Shown here piece by piece: positions 1 through 9,546 of a stretch of DNA of 47,607 bases. Both the position numbers and the translations under genes were made by a program. The notes beneath the pieces were generated by a model. The model did not search any database. It was given only the letters and a program-made list of their open reading frames with translations, and was not told the DNA's origin. Positions within the stretch are counted from its first letter, which is position 1, and each line of letters begins with the position of its first letter. The stretch comes from Sphingobacteriia bacterium (GTDB taxonomy: Bacteria > Bacteroidota > Bacteroidia > Chitinophagales > Chitinophagaceae): NCBI GenBank assembly GCA_015999745.1, contig JAECQP010000026.1, positions 1 to 47,607 of the forward strand, read 5' to 3'.

Positions 1-320
1 AGATCAATGACGCTACCCTGCAGAAACGAAGAGAACAGGTGCCCATGGCCCTGGAAATCATCGCCATGCATATGGAAGAGTTTCAGGCATGGCTGAAGCT
101 CAGGAAGTACGCTCCGGTATTGCATTCCCTGAAGAATAATTTATTAGCGATGGATGCCTATCTTACAGCAGATAAGCAACAACAGCAGGAGCTGATCAAT
201 AAGATTGTGAACAAAACAGCTTCTCATATCAGAAATAATACGCAGCCGCACTGTTTTTACATGAAGGCTGTGCAGGATTTTATAGCACATCATAACCGCG
301 TACACAACCGCGCATCTTAA
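1..320 (+). CDS. hemA: Glutamyl-tRNA reductase, C-terminal fragment (5' end outside window)
   Basis: The reading frame is open from base 3 and ends at TAA 318-320, giving about 105 residues of the 3' end. The visible part holds the helical C-terminal dimerisation domain of glutamyl-tRNA reductase, with the typical LQKRREQVP and FQAWLKLRKYAPVLHSLK segments. The full enzyme reduces glutamyl-tRNA to glutamate-1-semialdehyde with NADPH, the first committed step of C5-pathway haem synthesis. The catalytic and NADPH domains lie upstream of the window. hemC follows after 9 nt, so the gene is almost certainly co-transcribed with the hem genes downstream. Identity rests on the domain sequence and on the context. 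Confidence 0.88.
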   Translation, partial: INDATLQKRREQVPMALEIIAMHMEEFQAWLKLRKYAPVLHSLKNNLLAMDAYLTADKQQQQELINKIVNKTASHIRNNTQPHCFYMKAVQDFIAHHNRVHNRAS

Positions 321-329
321 TATTGAACT

Positions 330-1286
330 ATGGCCCGGCAATGGAGAATAGGAACCCGCGACAGTCAGTTAGCAATCTGGCAGGCCAGCTGGGTAAAAGA
401 CCTGCTTACACAGCATGGAACCGGCACAGCGCTGGTACCCATTAAATCGGAGGGAGATATTGACCTGGTAACACCTTTGTATGAAATGGGTGTGCAAGGC
501 ATTTTTACCAAAGCCCTGGATATCGCCCTGTTAAAAGGCGAGATAGATATTGCCGTACACTCCATGAAGGATGTGCCCACCCAACTGGCCAAAGGGCTGG
601 TACAGGTGGCCGTTCTGCCCAGGGCCGGTTACGAGGATGTGCTGGTACTGAACCATACACTTCCCGAAAACAGTTGCGACGAAAGAATTGGACATGAAGA
701 AGGGCTCACTGCCCTGCAGCATTCGTTGGTGATTGCCACCAGCAGTGTGCGCAGAAGGGCGCAGTGGCTGCACCGTTTTCCGCAACACCAACTGGAGTCG
801 TTGAGAGGAAATGTGAATTCAAGGTTGCAGAAAGTATACAACAGCCAGTGGAACGGAGCCATCTTTGCGAAGGCCGGACTGGAGCGAATCGGAATCCTGC
901 CGCAGAATGCGGTTACGCTGGAATGGATGTTGCCCGCACCGGCACAGGGGGCGGTGGTAGTGGTTGCCAGGGAAGACAATGAAGAACTGGTAAAGATCCT
1001 GCGCCAATTGAATGACGATGCTGCTGCATTGTGTACTCGTATAGAAAGAGATTTCTTAAGAACCTTGCTGGGAGGCTGTACCACGCCCATCAGCGCTTTG
1101 GCACAGGTAAAGGACGGGTATCTTTCTTTTACCGGGCAACTGATGTCGCTGGATGGTCGTGAAAAAATAGAAGTGAAGCGATGGCTGCCCGTAGCAACAG
1201 CCATTCATACCGGAATAGAAGCGGCAGAAGAAGTATTGAAGAAGGGAGGAGCCTCCATCATTGAACAAATCAAAACACTTGGGTAA
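330..1286 (+). CDS. hemC: Porphobilinogen deaminase (hydroxymethylbilane synthase)
   Basis: A 318-residue protein of normal family length. It polymerises four porphobilinogen molecules into hydroxymethylbilane in the cytoplasm. Visible signatures are GTRDSQLAIWQA near residue 8, HSMKDVPT with the catalytic Asp81, the SSVRRRAQWL and RGNVNSRL arginine-rich substrate-binding segments, LPAPAQGA around 201-208, and LLGGCTTP with Cys250, which carries the dipyrromethane cofactor. The ATG at 330 lies 9 nt after hemA. The 3' end overlaps hemD by 26 nt, which suggests translational coupling. All key residues are present. Confidence 0.96.
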   Translation: MARQWRIGTRDSQLAIWQASWVKDLLTQHGTGTALVPIKSEGDIDLVTPLYEMGVQGIFTKALDIALLKGEIDIAVHSMKDVPTQLAKGLVQVAVLPRAGYEDVLVLNHTLPENSCDERIGHEEGLTALQHSLVIATSSVRRRAQWLHRFPQHQLESLRGNVNSRLQKVYNSQWNGAIFAKAGLERIGILPQNAVTLEWMLPAPAQGAVVVVAREDNEELVKILRQLNDDAAALCTRIERDFLRTLLGGCTTPISALAQVKDGYLSFTGQLMSLDGREKIEVKRWLPVATAIHTGIEAAEEVLKKGGASIIEQIKTLG

Positions 1287-1986
1287 AACCATTCATATAT
1301 TATATACCGGGCAGGTTCCCGACCGGGAACTGCTGGCATCCATGCCGGCAGCTATGGAGATGGATTGTATTCCGTTTATCCGTACCGCACCGAACGAAGA
1401 TCCGGAAACCCTGGCCCGATTGGAAGAACTGGTCGTTTCCAATGCAACGGTTGTGCTTACCAGTCAGAAGGCGGTGGAATGGATGGCGACACATGTGACG
1501 GTGCACCCCAACTGGAAGATCGCCTGCATGGAAGGAGCCACTTTCAAAAAATTGCAGGAGCTTGGTTGGGAATCCCTGGTGAATTATACCGCCGGTAACG
1601 GACTGTCGCTGGCAAAGGAGATTGCAACAGACCCGGAGGTGAAAGAAGTTTTTTTTCTGGGAAGTAAACTGCGGCTGGGTAATTTGCCCAATACCCTTCG
1701 GGAAACCGGTGTTACGGTGCATGAACTGGTTGCATACAATACCCTTCCGGTGCAGCAGGAACTGAATAAGAGCTATGATGGAATTGTTTTTCTTAGTCCA
1801 AGTGCCGCAGACAGTTTTTTTGAACAGTATGAAACAGACAACACGACGGTGTTCTTTGCCATTGGCAATACCACGGCCAATGCAGTAAAAAAATATACCG
1901 GCAACAAAGTGGTGGTGGCGGAAAATGTGCTGCAGGAAACCTTATTTCAAACCATTTACAATTATTATCAATCAATATGGCTTTAA
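1261..1986 (+). CDS. hemD: Uroporphyrinogen-III synthase
   Basis: A 241-residue protein that should cyclise hydroxymethylbilane with inversion of ring D to give uroporphyrinogen III. The family is poorly conserved; assignment rests on length, the two-lobe alpha/beta pattern (IHILYTGQV at the start, [15 protein letters not shown] and [14 protein letters not shown] in the second lobe) and its place between hemC and hemE. The start must be TTG at 1261: an in-frame stop lies at 1237-1239, no ATG follows until 1342, and beginning there would remove the first beta strand. A GGAGG precedes the TTG, unusual for this group. It overlaps hemC by 26 nt and hemE by 10 nt. Confidence 0.88.
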   Translation: MNKSKHLGKTIHILYTGQVPDRELLASMPAAMEMDCIPFIRTAPNEDPETLARLEELVVSNATVVLTSQKAVEWMATHVTVHPNWKIACMEGATFKKLQELGWESLVNYTAGNGLSLAKEIATDPEVKEVFFLGSKLRLGNLPNTLRETGVTVHELVAYNTLPVQQELNKSYDGIVFLSPSAADSFFEQYETDNTTVFFAIGNTTANAVKKYTGNKVVVAENVLQETLFQTIYNYYQSIWL

Positions 1987-3014
1987 AGAACGATTTATTA
2001 TTAAAGGCTTTACGAGGAGAAGAAACTGCACGGGTGCCCGTATGGATGATGCGGCAGGCGGGAAGATATCTTCCCGAATACATTGCCATCAGAAACAAGT
2101 ATGGCTTTTTTGAAAGATGCCAAACGCCCGAACTGGCTGCGGAAATTACCATTCAGCCGGTGGATATTGTTGGGGTGGATGCCGCTATTCTTTTTTCGGA
2201 TATACTGGTAGTGCCGCAGGCTATGGGCCTGGAAGTGCAGTTGATTGAATCGAAGGGCCCGTTTCTTCCGGATCCTATTAAAACCGCAAATGACCTGAAC
2301 AGGATTCATGTTCCGGATGTGGAGGAGAAACTGGGATATGTGATGGAAGCGATCAGGCTGATCAAATCCAGGCTCAACGACCGCGTTCCCCTGATCGGGT
2401 TTGCCGGAGCGCCCTGGACCCTGTTGTGTTACATGGTACAGGGTAAGGGAAGTAAAACCTTTGATGAGGCAAAAGCATTCTGTTATACACAACCGGAACT
2501 GGCGCACCAGTTGTTACAGATGATTACCGATACCACCATCGAATACCTGCTGGCGCAGATTAAGGCCGGTGCGGATACGGTTCAGCTCTTCGACAGTTGG
2601 GGCGGATTGCTGGGACCGGCCGACTTCGAAAATTTCTCGCTGCAATACATGCGCCGGATTGTGGCGGCGGTAAAAGACAAAGCCCCGGTCATTGTATTTG
2701 CAAAAGGCGCCTGGCATTCCCTGGAAGCCATGAGCAAAACAGGCGCTGCCGGATTGGGCATCGACTGGTGTGTGCCTGCAGGCATGGCGCGCCAGCTGGC
2801 CGGGAACAATATTTGTTTGCAGGGTAATTTTGATCCTGCCAAATTACTGTCTCCCATCCCGGTGATTGTGAAAGAAACGGAAGAGATGATCCGCGCGTTC
2901 GGAAAGAAAAATTATATCGCCAACCTGGGGCACGGCATTTTGCCGAATGTGCCGGTAGACCATGCAAGGGCGTTTGTAGATACTGTGAAGAACTTCGACT
3001 ATTCAACTTTATAA
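1977..3014 (+). CDS. hemE: Uroporphyrinogen decarboxylase
   Basis: A 345-residue TIM-barrel enzyme that removes four acetate carboxyl groups from uroporphyrinogen III to give coproporphyrinogen III. The signature [15 protein letters not shown] (residues 21-35, with Arg26 and Arg30) and FSDIL with the substrate-binding Asp75 are intact. GFAGAPWTL and the C-terminal [11 protein letters not shown] are also clear. The ATG at 1977 lies inside the last codons of hemD, so the two are translationally coupled. hemB starts 3 nt after the stop. Nothing in the sequence departs from the family. Confidence 0.97.
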   Translation: MALKNDLLLKALRGEETARVPVWMMRQAGRYLPEYIAIRNKYGFFERCQTPELAAEITIQPVDIVGVDAAILFSDILVVPQAMGLEVQLIESKGPFLPDPIKTANDLNRIHVPDVEEKLGYVMEAIRLIKSRLNDRVPLIGFAGAPWTLLCYMVQGKGSKTFDEAKAFCYTQPELAHQLLQMITDTTIEYLLAQIKAGADTVQLFDSWGGLLGPADFENFSLQYMRRIVAAVKDKAPVIVFAKGAWHSLEAMSKTGAAGLGIDWCVPAGMARQLAGNNICLQGNFDPAKLLSPIPVIVKETEEMIRAFGKKNYIANLGHGILPNVPVDHARAFVDTVKNFDYSTL

Positions 3015-3995
<981 letters not shown>

Positions 3996-4017
3996 TTAAG
4001 AGATAAATACAAAGACG

Positions 4018-5307
4018 ATGTTTCAGTTAACCAGCAGTAAAGCGTTGTTTGAAAGAGCACAGAAAAATATTCCCGGCGGTGTAAATTCTCCGGTTCGTGC
4101 ATTTAAAAGTGTAGGCGGAACACCCGTGTTCATTCAATCAGCAAAGGGTGCATACCTGTTCGATGTGGATGGGAACCGTTACATAGATTATATCGCTTCC
4201 TGGGGTCCCATGATCTTAGGGCATGCTGTTCCTGAACTGGTAAAAGCCATACAGGAGCAAGCCGGGCATTCCACTTCTTATGGTGCGCCTACTTTGCTGG
4301 AAATTGAAATGGCGGAACTGGTGAACTCCATGGTGCCGAATGTAGACCTGATCCGGATGGTGAGCAGTGGTACGGAAGCCTGTATGAGCGCCATTCGCCT
4401 GGCCAGGGGTTATACCGGAAAAAACAAGATCATCAAATTTGAAGGATGTTATCACGGGCATGCAGACAGCTTCCTGGTAAAAGCAGGCAGCGGGCTGGCG
4501 ACATTGGATATCCAAACGGTGCCGGGTGTTACTGCCGGTGTGAGCGTAGATACATTGACCTGTGCTTATAATGATGTGGAAGGAATAAGGCAGTTGGTGG
4601 CCGAACACAAAGGACATATTGCCGCCATCATTGTAGAACCGGTTGCAGGCAATATGGGCTGTATTCTTCCTGCCCCCGGATTCCTGGAAAGCCTCCGCCA
4701 AATTTGCGACGAAGAAAATATTGTATTGATTTTTGATGAAGTGATGACCGGTTTCCGGTTGGCCAAAGGAGGCGCACAGGAAAAACTGAATATCAGGGCC
4801 GACCTGGTTACCTATGGTAAAGTAATTGGCGGAGGTATGCCGGTGGGCGCATTTGGCGGAAAGCTGGAGATCATGCAGCATATCGCCCCGCTGGGCAAGG
4901 TTTACCAGGCCGGAACATTAAGCGGTAATCCCATTGCCATGCGTGCGGGTATTACTTTGTTGTCGCTGTTAAACAAGGAAGATCATTATACCTCGCTGGA
5001 AAAGAAAACCCTGTACCTGAAAGCAGGATTGGAAAAAGTATTGGCCAAGGCAGGCATTCCATTTGTAGTGAACCAGTTTGGTTCCATGATCAGCGTGCAT
5101 TTCAGTGACCGGCCGGTAACGGATTTTGCCAGTTCCGCTGCATCCGATACCGCATTGTTTAATCGCTTCTTCCATGAGATGCTGCAGAGAGGGATCTATC
5201 TGCCGCCATCCGCTTATGAAAGCTGGTTCCTGAATGATGCGCTGAGTTACGAAGACCTTGACTATACCATTGGTTCAGCGGAAGAAAGTATTTTGTCATT
5301 AGTTTAA
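4018..5307 (+). CDS. hemL: Glutamate-1-semialdehyde 2,1-aminomutase
   Basis: A 429-residue class III aminotransferase-fold enzyme using PLP to turn glutamate-1-semialdehyde into 5-aminolevulinate, the step after HemA. Diagnostic segments are [18 protein letters not shown] at the N-terminus, [47 protein letters not shown], and [17 protein letters not shown] with the PLP lysine Lys268. Length matches the family. Because hemB lies upstream and hemN downstream, the operon contains both the entry steps (hemA, hemL) and the pyrrole steps. Confidence 0.97.
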   Translation: MFQLTSSKALFERAQKNIPGGVNSPVRAFKSVGGTPVFIQSAKGAYLFDVDGNRYIDYIASWGPMILGHAVPELVKAIQEQAGHSTSYGAPTLLEIEMAELVNSMVPNVDLIRMVSSGTEACMSAIRLARGYTGKNKIIKFEGCYHGHADSFLVKAGSGLATLDIQTVPGVTAGVSVDTLTCAYNDVEGIRQLVAEHKGHIAAIIVEPVAGNMGCILPAPGFLESLRQICDEENIVLIFDEVMTGFRLAKGGAQEKLNIRADLVTYGKVIGGGMPVGAFGGKLEIMQHIAPLGKVYQAGTLSGNPIAMRAGITLLSLLNKEDHYTSLEKKTLYLKAGLEKVLAKAGIPFVVNQFGSMISVHFSDRPVTDFASSAASDTALFNRFFHEMLQRGIYLPPSAYESWFLNDALSYEDLDYTIGSAEESILSLV

Positions 5308-5316
5308 ACTGTTGTT

Positions 5317-6678
5317 ATGGAAGTTAGTACTGCTCTTTTGAATAAATACAATGTGCCCATCCCCAGGTATACCAGTTACCCAACGGTACCCTACTGGGAT
5401 GAAACCATTGATGTTGAAAAATGGCAGCACTTCTTTGTGAAGCGATTCAATGAATGCAACGATCAGGAGGGCATCAGCCTTTACCTGCACCTTCCATTCT
5501 GCGAAAAGCTCTGCACTTTCTGCGGATGTAATAAGAAGATCACCACCAATCACAGTGTAGAAGAAGAATACTTACAGGTGCTGTTGAAAGAGTGGAAGCT
5601 GTATCGCGCATTGATGGGAAAGAAACCCGTGTTGCGCGAACTGCATATAGGCGGAGGTACACCCACTTTCTTTTCCCCGGAAAATTTAAAAAGGATTTTT
5701 ACTGCCATATTTGAAGATGCCATTGTTCCTGCAGAACATGAGTTCAGCTTTGAAGGCCATCCCAACAATACCACTTACGAACACCTGAAAACCTTGTACG
5801 ATCTCGGGTTTAACCGGGTCAGCTATGGCATGCAGGACAGTAATCCGGAAGTGCAGGCAGTGATCAACCGGGTACAGCCACATGAAAATGTAGCGCGGGT
5901 GGTGCAATGGGCCAGGGAAATTGGTTATGATTCCGTGAACCTCGACCTGGTGTACGGACTTCCTTTACAGAACCCCGGACGCATGGCCAAAACCATCAAC
6001 GATGCCCTGTCTGTAAAGCCCGACAGATTGGCTTTCTATAGTTATGCGCATGTGCCCTGGACCAGTAAAGCGCAACGGTTGTTTGATGAAAACGATTTGC
6101 CTTCTACCGAAATGAAAATGCAGTTGTATCAATTGGGTAAAAAAATGTTTACCGGAAATGGCTATGAAGATATTGGCATGGACCATTTTGCCCTGCCGAC
6201 CGATCTGATGGTGAAAGCAAGAAACCAGGGAACGCTCCATCGCAATTTCATGGGCTATACCGTGCAGCAAACCGGTTTATTGCTGGGCCTGGGGGTTTCC
6301 AGCATCAGCGATATTTATTATGGCTTTGCGCAGAACAAAAAAGCCATTCACGAATATTATGAGCAGGTAGAACAGGGGCGGCTGGCTGTGTTCAAAGGCT
6401 ATTTCCTTTCAGCCGAAGACCAGGCCATGCGCAGCTATATCCTGGATGTTGCCTGTTTGGGCAAAGCCAGCTTTAACCCTGACGACCTTGAACTGCTGCG
6501 AAAATATTCTTTCCCGGTGCTTGCTGAACTGGAGAAAGATGCTTTGGTTGAATGGAATGAACAGGAACTGAAAGTGACTGCACTGGGCAAGCATTTTATC
6601 CGCAATATCTGCAAGGCTTTTGACCTGAAATTATTATCCGCGGAATATCAGAAGCAAACCTTTAGTAAAGCGGTATAG
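5317..6678 (+). CDS. hemN: Oxygen-independent coproporphyrinogen III oxidase (radical SAM)
   Basis: A 453-residue radical SAM enzyme that oxidatively decarboxylates two propionates of coproporphyrinogen III to vinyl groups without oxygen. The cluster motif is CEKLCTFCGC, with Cys62, Cys66 and Cys69 binding the 4Fe-4S centre and an extra Cys71 typical of true HemN. IGGGTPTF, VSYGMQDSNPEVQ and NLDLVYGLPLQ are further family segments, and the C-terminal HemN domain is present, which separates it from the shorter HemW. It is the last gene of the hem operon. Its stop codon at 6676-6678 directly abuts the stop of the convergent gene. Confidence 0.96.
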   Translation: MEVSTALLNKYNVPIPRYTSYPTVPYWDETIDVEKWQHFFVKRFNECNDQEGISLYLHLPFCEKLCTFCGCNKKITTNHSVEEEYLQVLLKEWKLYRALMGKKPVLRELHIGGGTPTFFSPENLKRIFTAIFEDAIVPAEHEFSFEGHPNNTTYEHLKTLYDLGFNRVSYGMQDSNPEVQAVINRVQPHENVARVVQWAREIGYDSVNLDLVYGLPLQNPGRMAKTINDALSVKPDRLAFYSYAHVPWTSKAQRLFDENDLPSTEMKMQLYQLGKKMFTGNGYEDIGMDHFALPTDLMVKARNQGTLHRNFMGYTVQQTGLLLGLGVSSISDIYYGFAQNKKAIHEYYEQVEQGRLAVFKGYFLSAEDQAMRSYILDVACLGKASFNPDDLELLRKYSFPVLAELEKDALVEWNEQELKVTALGKHFIRNICKAFDLKLLSAEYQKQTFSKAV

Positions 6679-7812
6679 TTATACTTTCAGGAATATTTTT
6701 TTCTCGTAGAGGAAGCGGAGAAAGATCCATTTGATGGCAACATAACTCAGGGCAATTACTACGGGATAGTATTGTTCGCCCGACAGTTCGGCCAGCCATC
6801 CTGTAACAGCTTTGGCGCTGTATTCCCAGTCAATGAATTTTTCAGAGATATAAATCAGTATGGAGTTCATGCCGATTACTTTAAAGAAGAAAGCCCATTT
6901 CCGGTATCCCAGTACATCAATGATGTAGTAAAACAAAGCCAGTAGCAGTAAGCTGATACCGCCTGCCTGCAGTACAAAAGAGCTGCTCCACAGGTTTTTA
7001 TTGATCGGGAAATCGAGGTTCCAGATTTGCGCGATCAGCATGCAAGCCAGGCCGGTCAGGGCCAGGTAAACAGCTTTTTGTTGTTTACCCTGCGCGCCGC
7101 TTTTAAGCAGTGTGCCTGCCATGATTCCCAACAGGCCGGTACTGATAGCCGGGATGGTGGAAAATAATCCTTCCGGATCGTGAATGCCCCGGTGAAGCCT
7201 GCCCGGAATGATTAGCCGGTCTATATAGGATGCAAAGTTGCCCTCGATTGAAAGATCACCGGGTGCAAAACCGGGAGCAGCCATAAATTTCAGAAGCAGC
7301 CAGTAGCCCAAAATTAACCCCAGGAACCAGGCTGCCTGCGCCCTGTGTCCGGAATACAGATAGATGATATTGGCAAATAAATAAGCCAGGCCAATTCTTC
7401 CCAGTACAGAAGGAAAACGGATTTCATTGAATGGAATAAAATGGGAGAGCCCGTTGTTATAAAATATGCCCAATGCCACCAGGATCATGGATCTTTTAAA
7501 AACCCTTAACAGCAATTGTTGTTTTGATTTTCCCTGCTCCAGCTCACGCCCAACCGAATAAGGTGTGGCAACACCTGCCAGAAAAAGGAATAAAGGGAAA
7601 ATAAGGTCGTAGAGCGCAAATCCGTTCCATTCCGGATGTGTGAGCTGATGGGAAACAGCGCCGGCAAGCGGTGATCCTGTGGCTTTATACAAGGCATGGG
7701 CTATTTCTTCCGCGCCCATGATCCAGAACATATCGAAGCCTCTGAGCGCATCCAGCGAATACAATCTTTCCGTTTTTCTTGTTTCAGCAGCGGCAGGGTG
7801 GGTGTGGGTCAT
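6679..7812 (-). CDS. Polytopic membrane protein of the HGSNAT / DUF5009 acyltransferase family
   Basis: A 377-residue protein with about ten hydrophobic segments. It carries the family opening SLDALRGFDMFWIMGAEEI, then FALYDLIFPLFLFLAGV, RGIHDPEGLFSTIPAI and FPINKNLWSSSFVL. These mark the heparan-alpha-glucosaminide N-acetyltransferase-like group (DUF5009 in Bacteroidota), thought to move acetyl groups across the membrane onto amino sugars. The bacterial substrate is not known. The gene stands alone, convergent with hemN, with stop codons directly adjacent. A link to cell-surface or glycan modification is inference; no glycan genes sit next to it here. Confidence 0.82.
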   Translation of the reverse strand: MTHTHPAAAETRKTERLYSLDALRGFDMFWIMGAEEIAHALYKATGSPLAGAVSHQLTHPEWNGFALYDLIFPLFLFLAGVATPYSVGRELEQGKSKQQLLLRVFKRSMILVALGIFYNNGLSHFIPFNEIRFPSVLGRIGLAYLFANIIYLYSGHRAQAAWFLGLILGYWLLLKFMAAPGFAPGDLSIEGNFASYIDRLIIPGRLHRGIHDPEGLFSTIPAISTGLLGIMAGTLLKSGAQGKQQKAVYLALTGLACMLIAQIWNLDFPINKNLWSSSFVLQAGGISLLLLALFYYIIDVLGYRKWAFFFKVIGMNSILIYISEKFIDWEYSAKAVTGWLAELSGEQYYPVVIALSYVAIKWIFLRFLYEKKIFLKV

Positions 7813-7925
7813 GTATAATCTTTGGGGGAAATTATTGAAATAATATTTTCTTTCCCCTTTTTCTTTTGGAGGCTCGTATTTGGTGCTTGATCAATCCAGG
7901 GAAGGCTACGGTTTAAGTTTTATAA

Positions 7926-8150
7926 TCAAAAAGACAGATCGATTGGTAAATCAATACAGGTAAAGCCATGTTCTTTAAGGCAGTCGCTAATGTCTTCCGC
8001 CTTAAAGAAAGTGCCCTCAATCCTAAGAATTTTGTCGGAGTCTTCCAAATCGAGATTAATCCTAAAATTTGGAAATTTTAGTAAAAGACAATTGATAATG
8101 ATATTTGCCTTTTTACTGCAGTGCACATCTGTTTTGAATACCTTTACCAT
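7926..8150 (-). CDS. Small HMA-fold-like protein without the CxxC metal motif
   Basis: A 74-residue soluble protein. The order of short strands and helices (MVKVFKTDV, a helix with ANIIINCLLLKF, INLDLEDSDKILRIEG, a helix EDISDCLKEHGF, final strand TCIDLPI) resembles the ferredoxin-like fold of heavy-metal-associated domains. The metal loop is degenerate: where MxCxxC would be there is VHCSKK, leaving one cysteine (Cys11). Such small proteins recur in Bacteroidota but I know of no proven function. The gene starts 20 nt after the stop of the barrel-like gene upstream, so the two are probably co-transcribed and controlled from the divergent LytTR promoter region. Confidence 0.6.
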   Translation of the reverse strand: MVKVFKTDVHCSKKANIIINCLLLKFPNFRINLDLEDSDKILRIEGTFFKAEDISDCLKEHGFTCIDLPIDLSF

Positions 8151-8170
8151 ACTTAGTAAATTCTAAATTT

Positions 8171-9190
8171 CTATTTCTTCTTCTTTAGAAACGTAAATGG
8201 ATTAAAGGAAACTCCTATATTGAAATAGAATACCGGATCGGGTTTTACTTCAAATGTAGGGTCATTGAATGCATCCTGTTTTCTGAATAATCTTCCGGAA
8301 GGCGTCAACTTCATCCCGGTTTTTCCGGTTATTATAAAATCACCGATTGCATGTTCATAGATAATACCGGAGTTAATATCAAGCTGCCTATATTCATACT
8401 TTTGATCGGTGCCATCCAGGTTATATAGGTAAAATGAGGTTTGGTCCATTTCAGTACCCAACGATATCCGTCCGGTATTGAAAATGTATTTTCTCAGGTA
8501 GATACTTTTGGGAAGTGTTACATCGGCAATCAGACCATTATTGAATTTGTGTTCATAAGTGAATATAGGGATAACTGGAAGTTGCGAAGTCGGGTCAATA
8601 TTGACAGCTAACCCGACGGTCATTTTTGTCTTTTGATTGGCCTTTAAAACCATCACTCCGGTTAGCAACCCTTTCACCCTCTCAAAATGCTGATCGCTAC
8701 CATCCGCTATAATACTTGAACTGTAAATTGTTCTTTTTTTGAATAATGTAGAAAAATAGGTGAAGTTCAACGAGGAGAAGAGATAATGAAAATCTTCATC
8801 AAGTGCCGTGGCGTTTCCTGTAAAAGGGTCTGTCATATCGGCTTCAGCACTAGTATACCTATAACCCAAAGTCGCACCTAATAACCACGTTTTTCTTTTA
8901 ATAAAGTTGAAGTTGGCACTGATCTTGGCTTGGGTAAAATTGTTAATTTTACTTTCAGGCAAAGAAGTACTTCTTCGTTTCGAAGTAAAGTTATAGGGAG
9001 ACGCGTTGGAAAACTCGATGTTCAAAGGACGGGCAATAGCAAATTTGTCTGCTGCATATGCTACTGCGCGCTTGGGAATGTTAACACTATCCTTTGTTCT
9101 TTTTGGGATGCTATCCCTGTCTTGGGAAAACCCTTTGACCGATAAGAGTAAAACTATCAATATCAATACTGCTTTTTTTATCATTTCCAT
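8171..9190 (-). CDS. Secreted outer-membrane beta-barrel-like protein of unknown function
   Basis: The chosen start at 9190 gives about 339 residues beginning MEMIKKAVLILIVLLLSVKG, a clear signal peptide ending near FSQ. The mature part has many short alternating-hydrophobic strands (for example WLLGATLGYRYTSAEAD, FHYLFSSLNFTYFS, KMTVGLAVNI) and ends in NPFTFLKKKK, as expected of an outer-membrane barrel, perhaps related to DUF6268-type proteins; I cannot name the family with certainty. The same frame stays open upstream to an ATG at 9352, adding 54 residues before the signal peptide. The predicted promoter lies just upstream of that ATG, so the true start is open. Paired with the HMA-like gene and divergent from lytS. 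Confidence 0.65.
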   Translation of the reverse strand: MEMIKKAVLILIVLLLSVKGFSQDRDSIPKRTKDSVNIPKRAVAYAADKFAIARPLNIEFSNASPYNFTSKRRSTSLPESKINNFTQAKISANFNFIKRKTWLLGATLGYRYTSAEADMTDPFTGNATALDEDFHYLFSSLNFTYFSTLFKKRTIYSSSIIADGSDQHFERVKGLLTGVMVLKANQKTKMTVGLAVNIDPTSQLPVIPIFTYEHKFNNGLIADVTLPKSIYLRKYIFNTGRISLGTEMDQTSFYLYNLDGTDQKYEYRQLDINSGIIYEHAIGDFIITGKTGMKLTPSGRLFRKQDAFNDPTFEVKPDPVFYFNIGVSFNPFTFLKKKK

Positions 9191-9373
9191 ATCTATTGAT
9201 TGAGAAAAGTTGAAATAAAAAATTTTGCCATATAAGCTGACCACGTTATTGTTTTTTACGAATTCCTTACTGGCAGTTAAATCATCTGTGGAAAAGCTTT
9301 CTATAACAATTATCTGTGTTGTATATTCCTGAAGCATATCTAATAAATTCATAGCCGTTTATTATGAACACTA

Positions 9374-9381
9374 CAAAGGAC
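9374..9381 (-). promoter_or_regulatory. Candidate -7 element of the barrel/HMA-like operon
   Basis: Read on the minus strand the bases are GTCCTTTG, matching the TTTG half of the Bacteroidota -7 consensus TAnnTTTG. The TTTG lies exactly 30 nt beyond the nearest half-site of the 21-bp repeat pair (9408-9418), the same distance as on the divergent side. The symmetry is the main argument for it. It would place transcription start near 9367. Confidence 0.4.
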
Positions 9382-9407
9382 GTTAAAATGCAGAGGCTAC
9401 TTTTCGT

Positions 9408-9489
9408 TTTTATACTAACCGACTTACATTTTATACTAAATACCCTTCCGGAACAGTTTAGTATAAAAGAGGGTATGGTTCGTATAATT
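9408..9489. promoter_or_regulatory. Two mirror-image pairs of 21-bp-spaced half-sites (candidate LytTR operators)
   Basis: TTTTATACTAA occurs at 9408-9418 and again at 9429-9439, 21 bp apart. In inverted orientation TTAGTATAAAA is at 9458-9468 and the related TTCGTATAATT at 9479-9489, again 21 bp apart. The inner copies form a perfect 12-bp inverted repeat (9429-9440 with 9457-9468). LytTR-type regulators such as AgrA are known to bind direct repeats spaced by two helical turns. The pairs face the two divergent promoters and lie next to a LytTR gene, so autoregulation and control of the barrel operon are inferred. Confidence 0.65.
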
Positions 9490-9515
9490 TCTCAATGTCG
9501 GGGGGATGTAAGTTT

Positions 9516-9523
9516 TATCTTTG
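9516..9523 (+). promoter_or_regulatory. Candidate -7 element of the lytS/lytTR operon
   Basis: The octamer TATCTTTG is an exact match to TAnnTTTG, 23 nt upstream of the ATG at 9547. Its TTTG starts 30 nt after the last half-site at 9489. No good -33 element is seen, which fits a promoter that depends on an activator bound just upstream. Confidence 0.55.
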
Positions 9524-9546
9524 TTCAATGATTTTTTACCAAAGCA

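Noticed and set aside
1261..1341. Possible frameshift between hemC and hemD because of the long overlap
   Set aside because: HemC ends with normal family length, HemD has a usable TTG start, and both proteins are intact.
4216..4881. A 221-codon open frame on the minus strand inside hemL
   Set aside because: It lies wholly opposite a certain gene, has a composition rich in His, Gln and Cys typical of antisense reading, and shows no domain.
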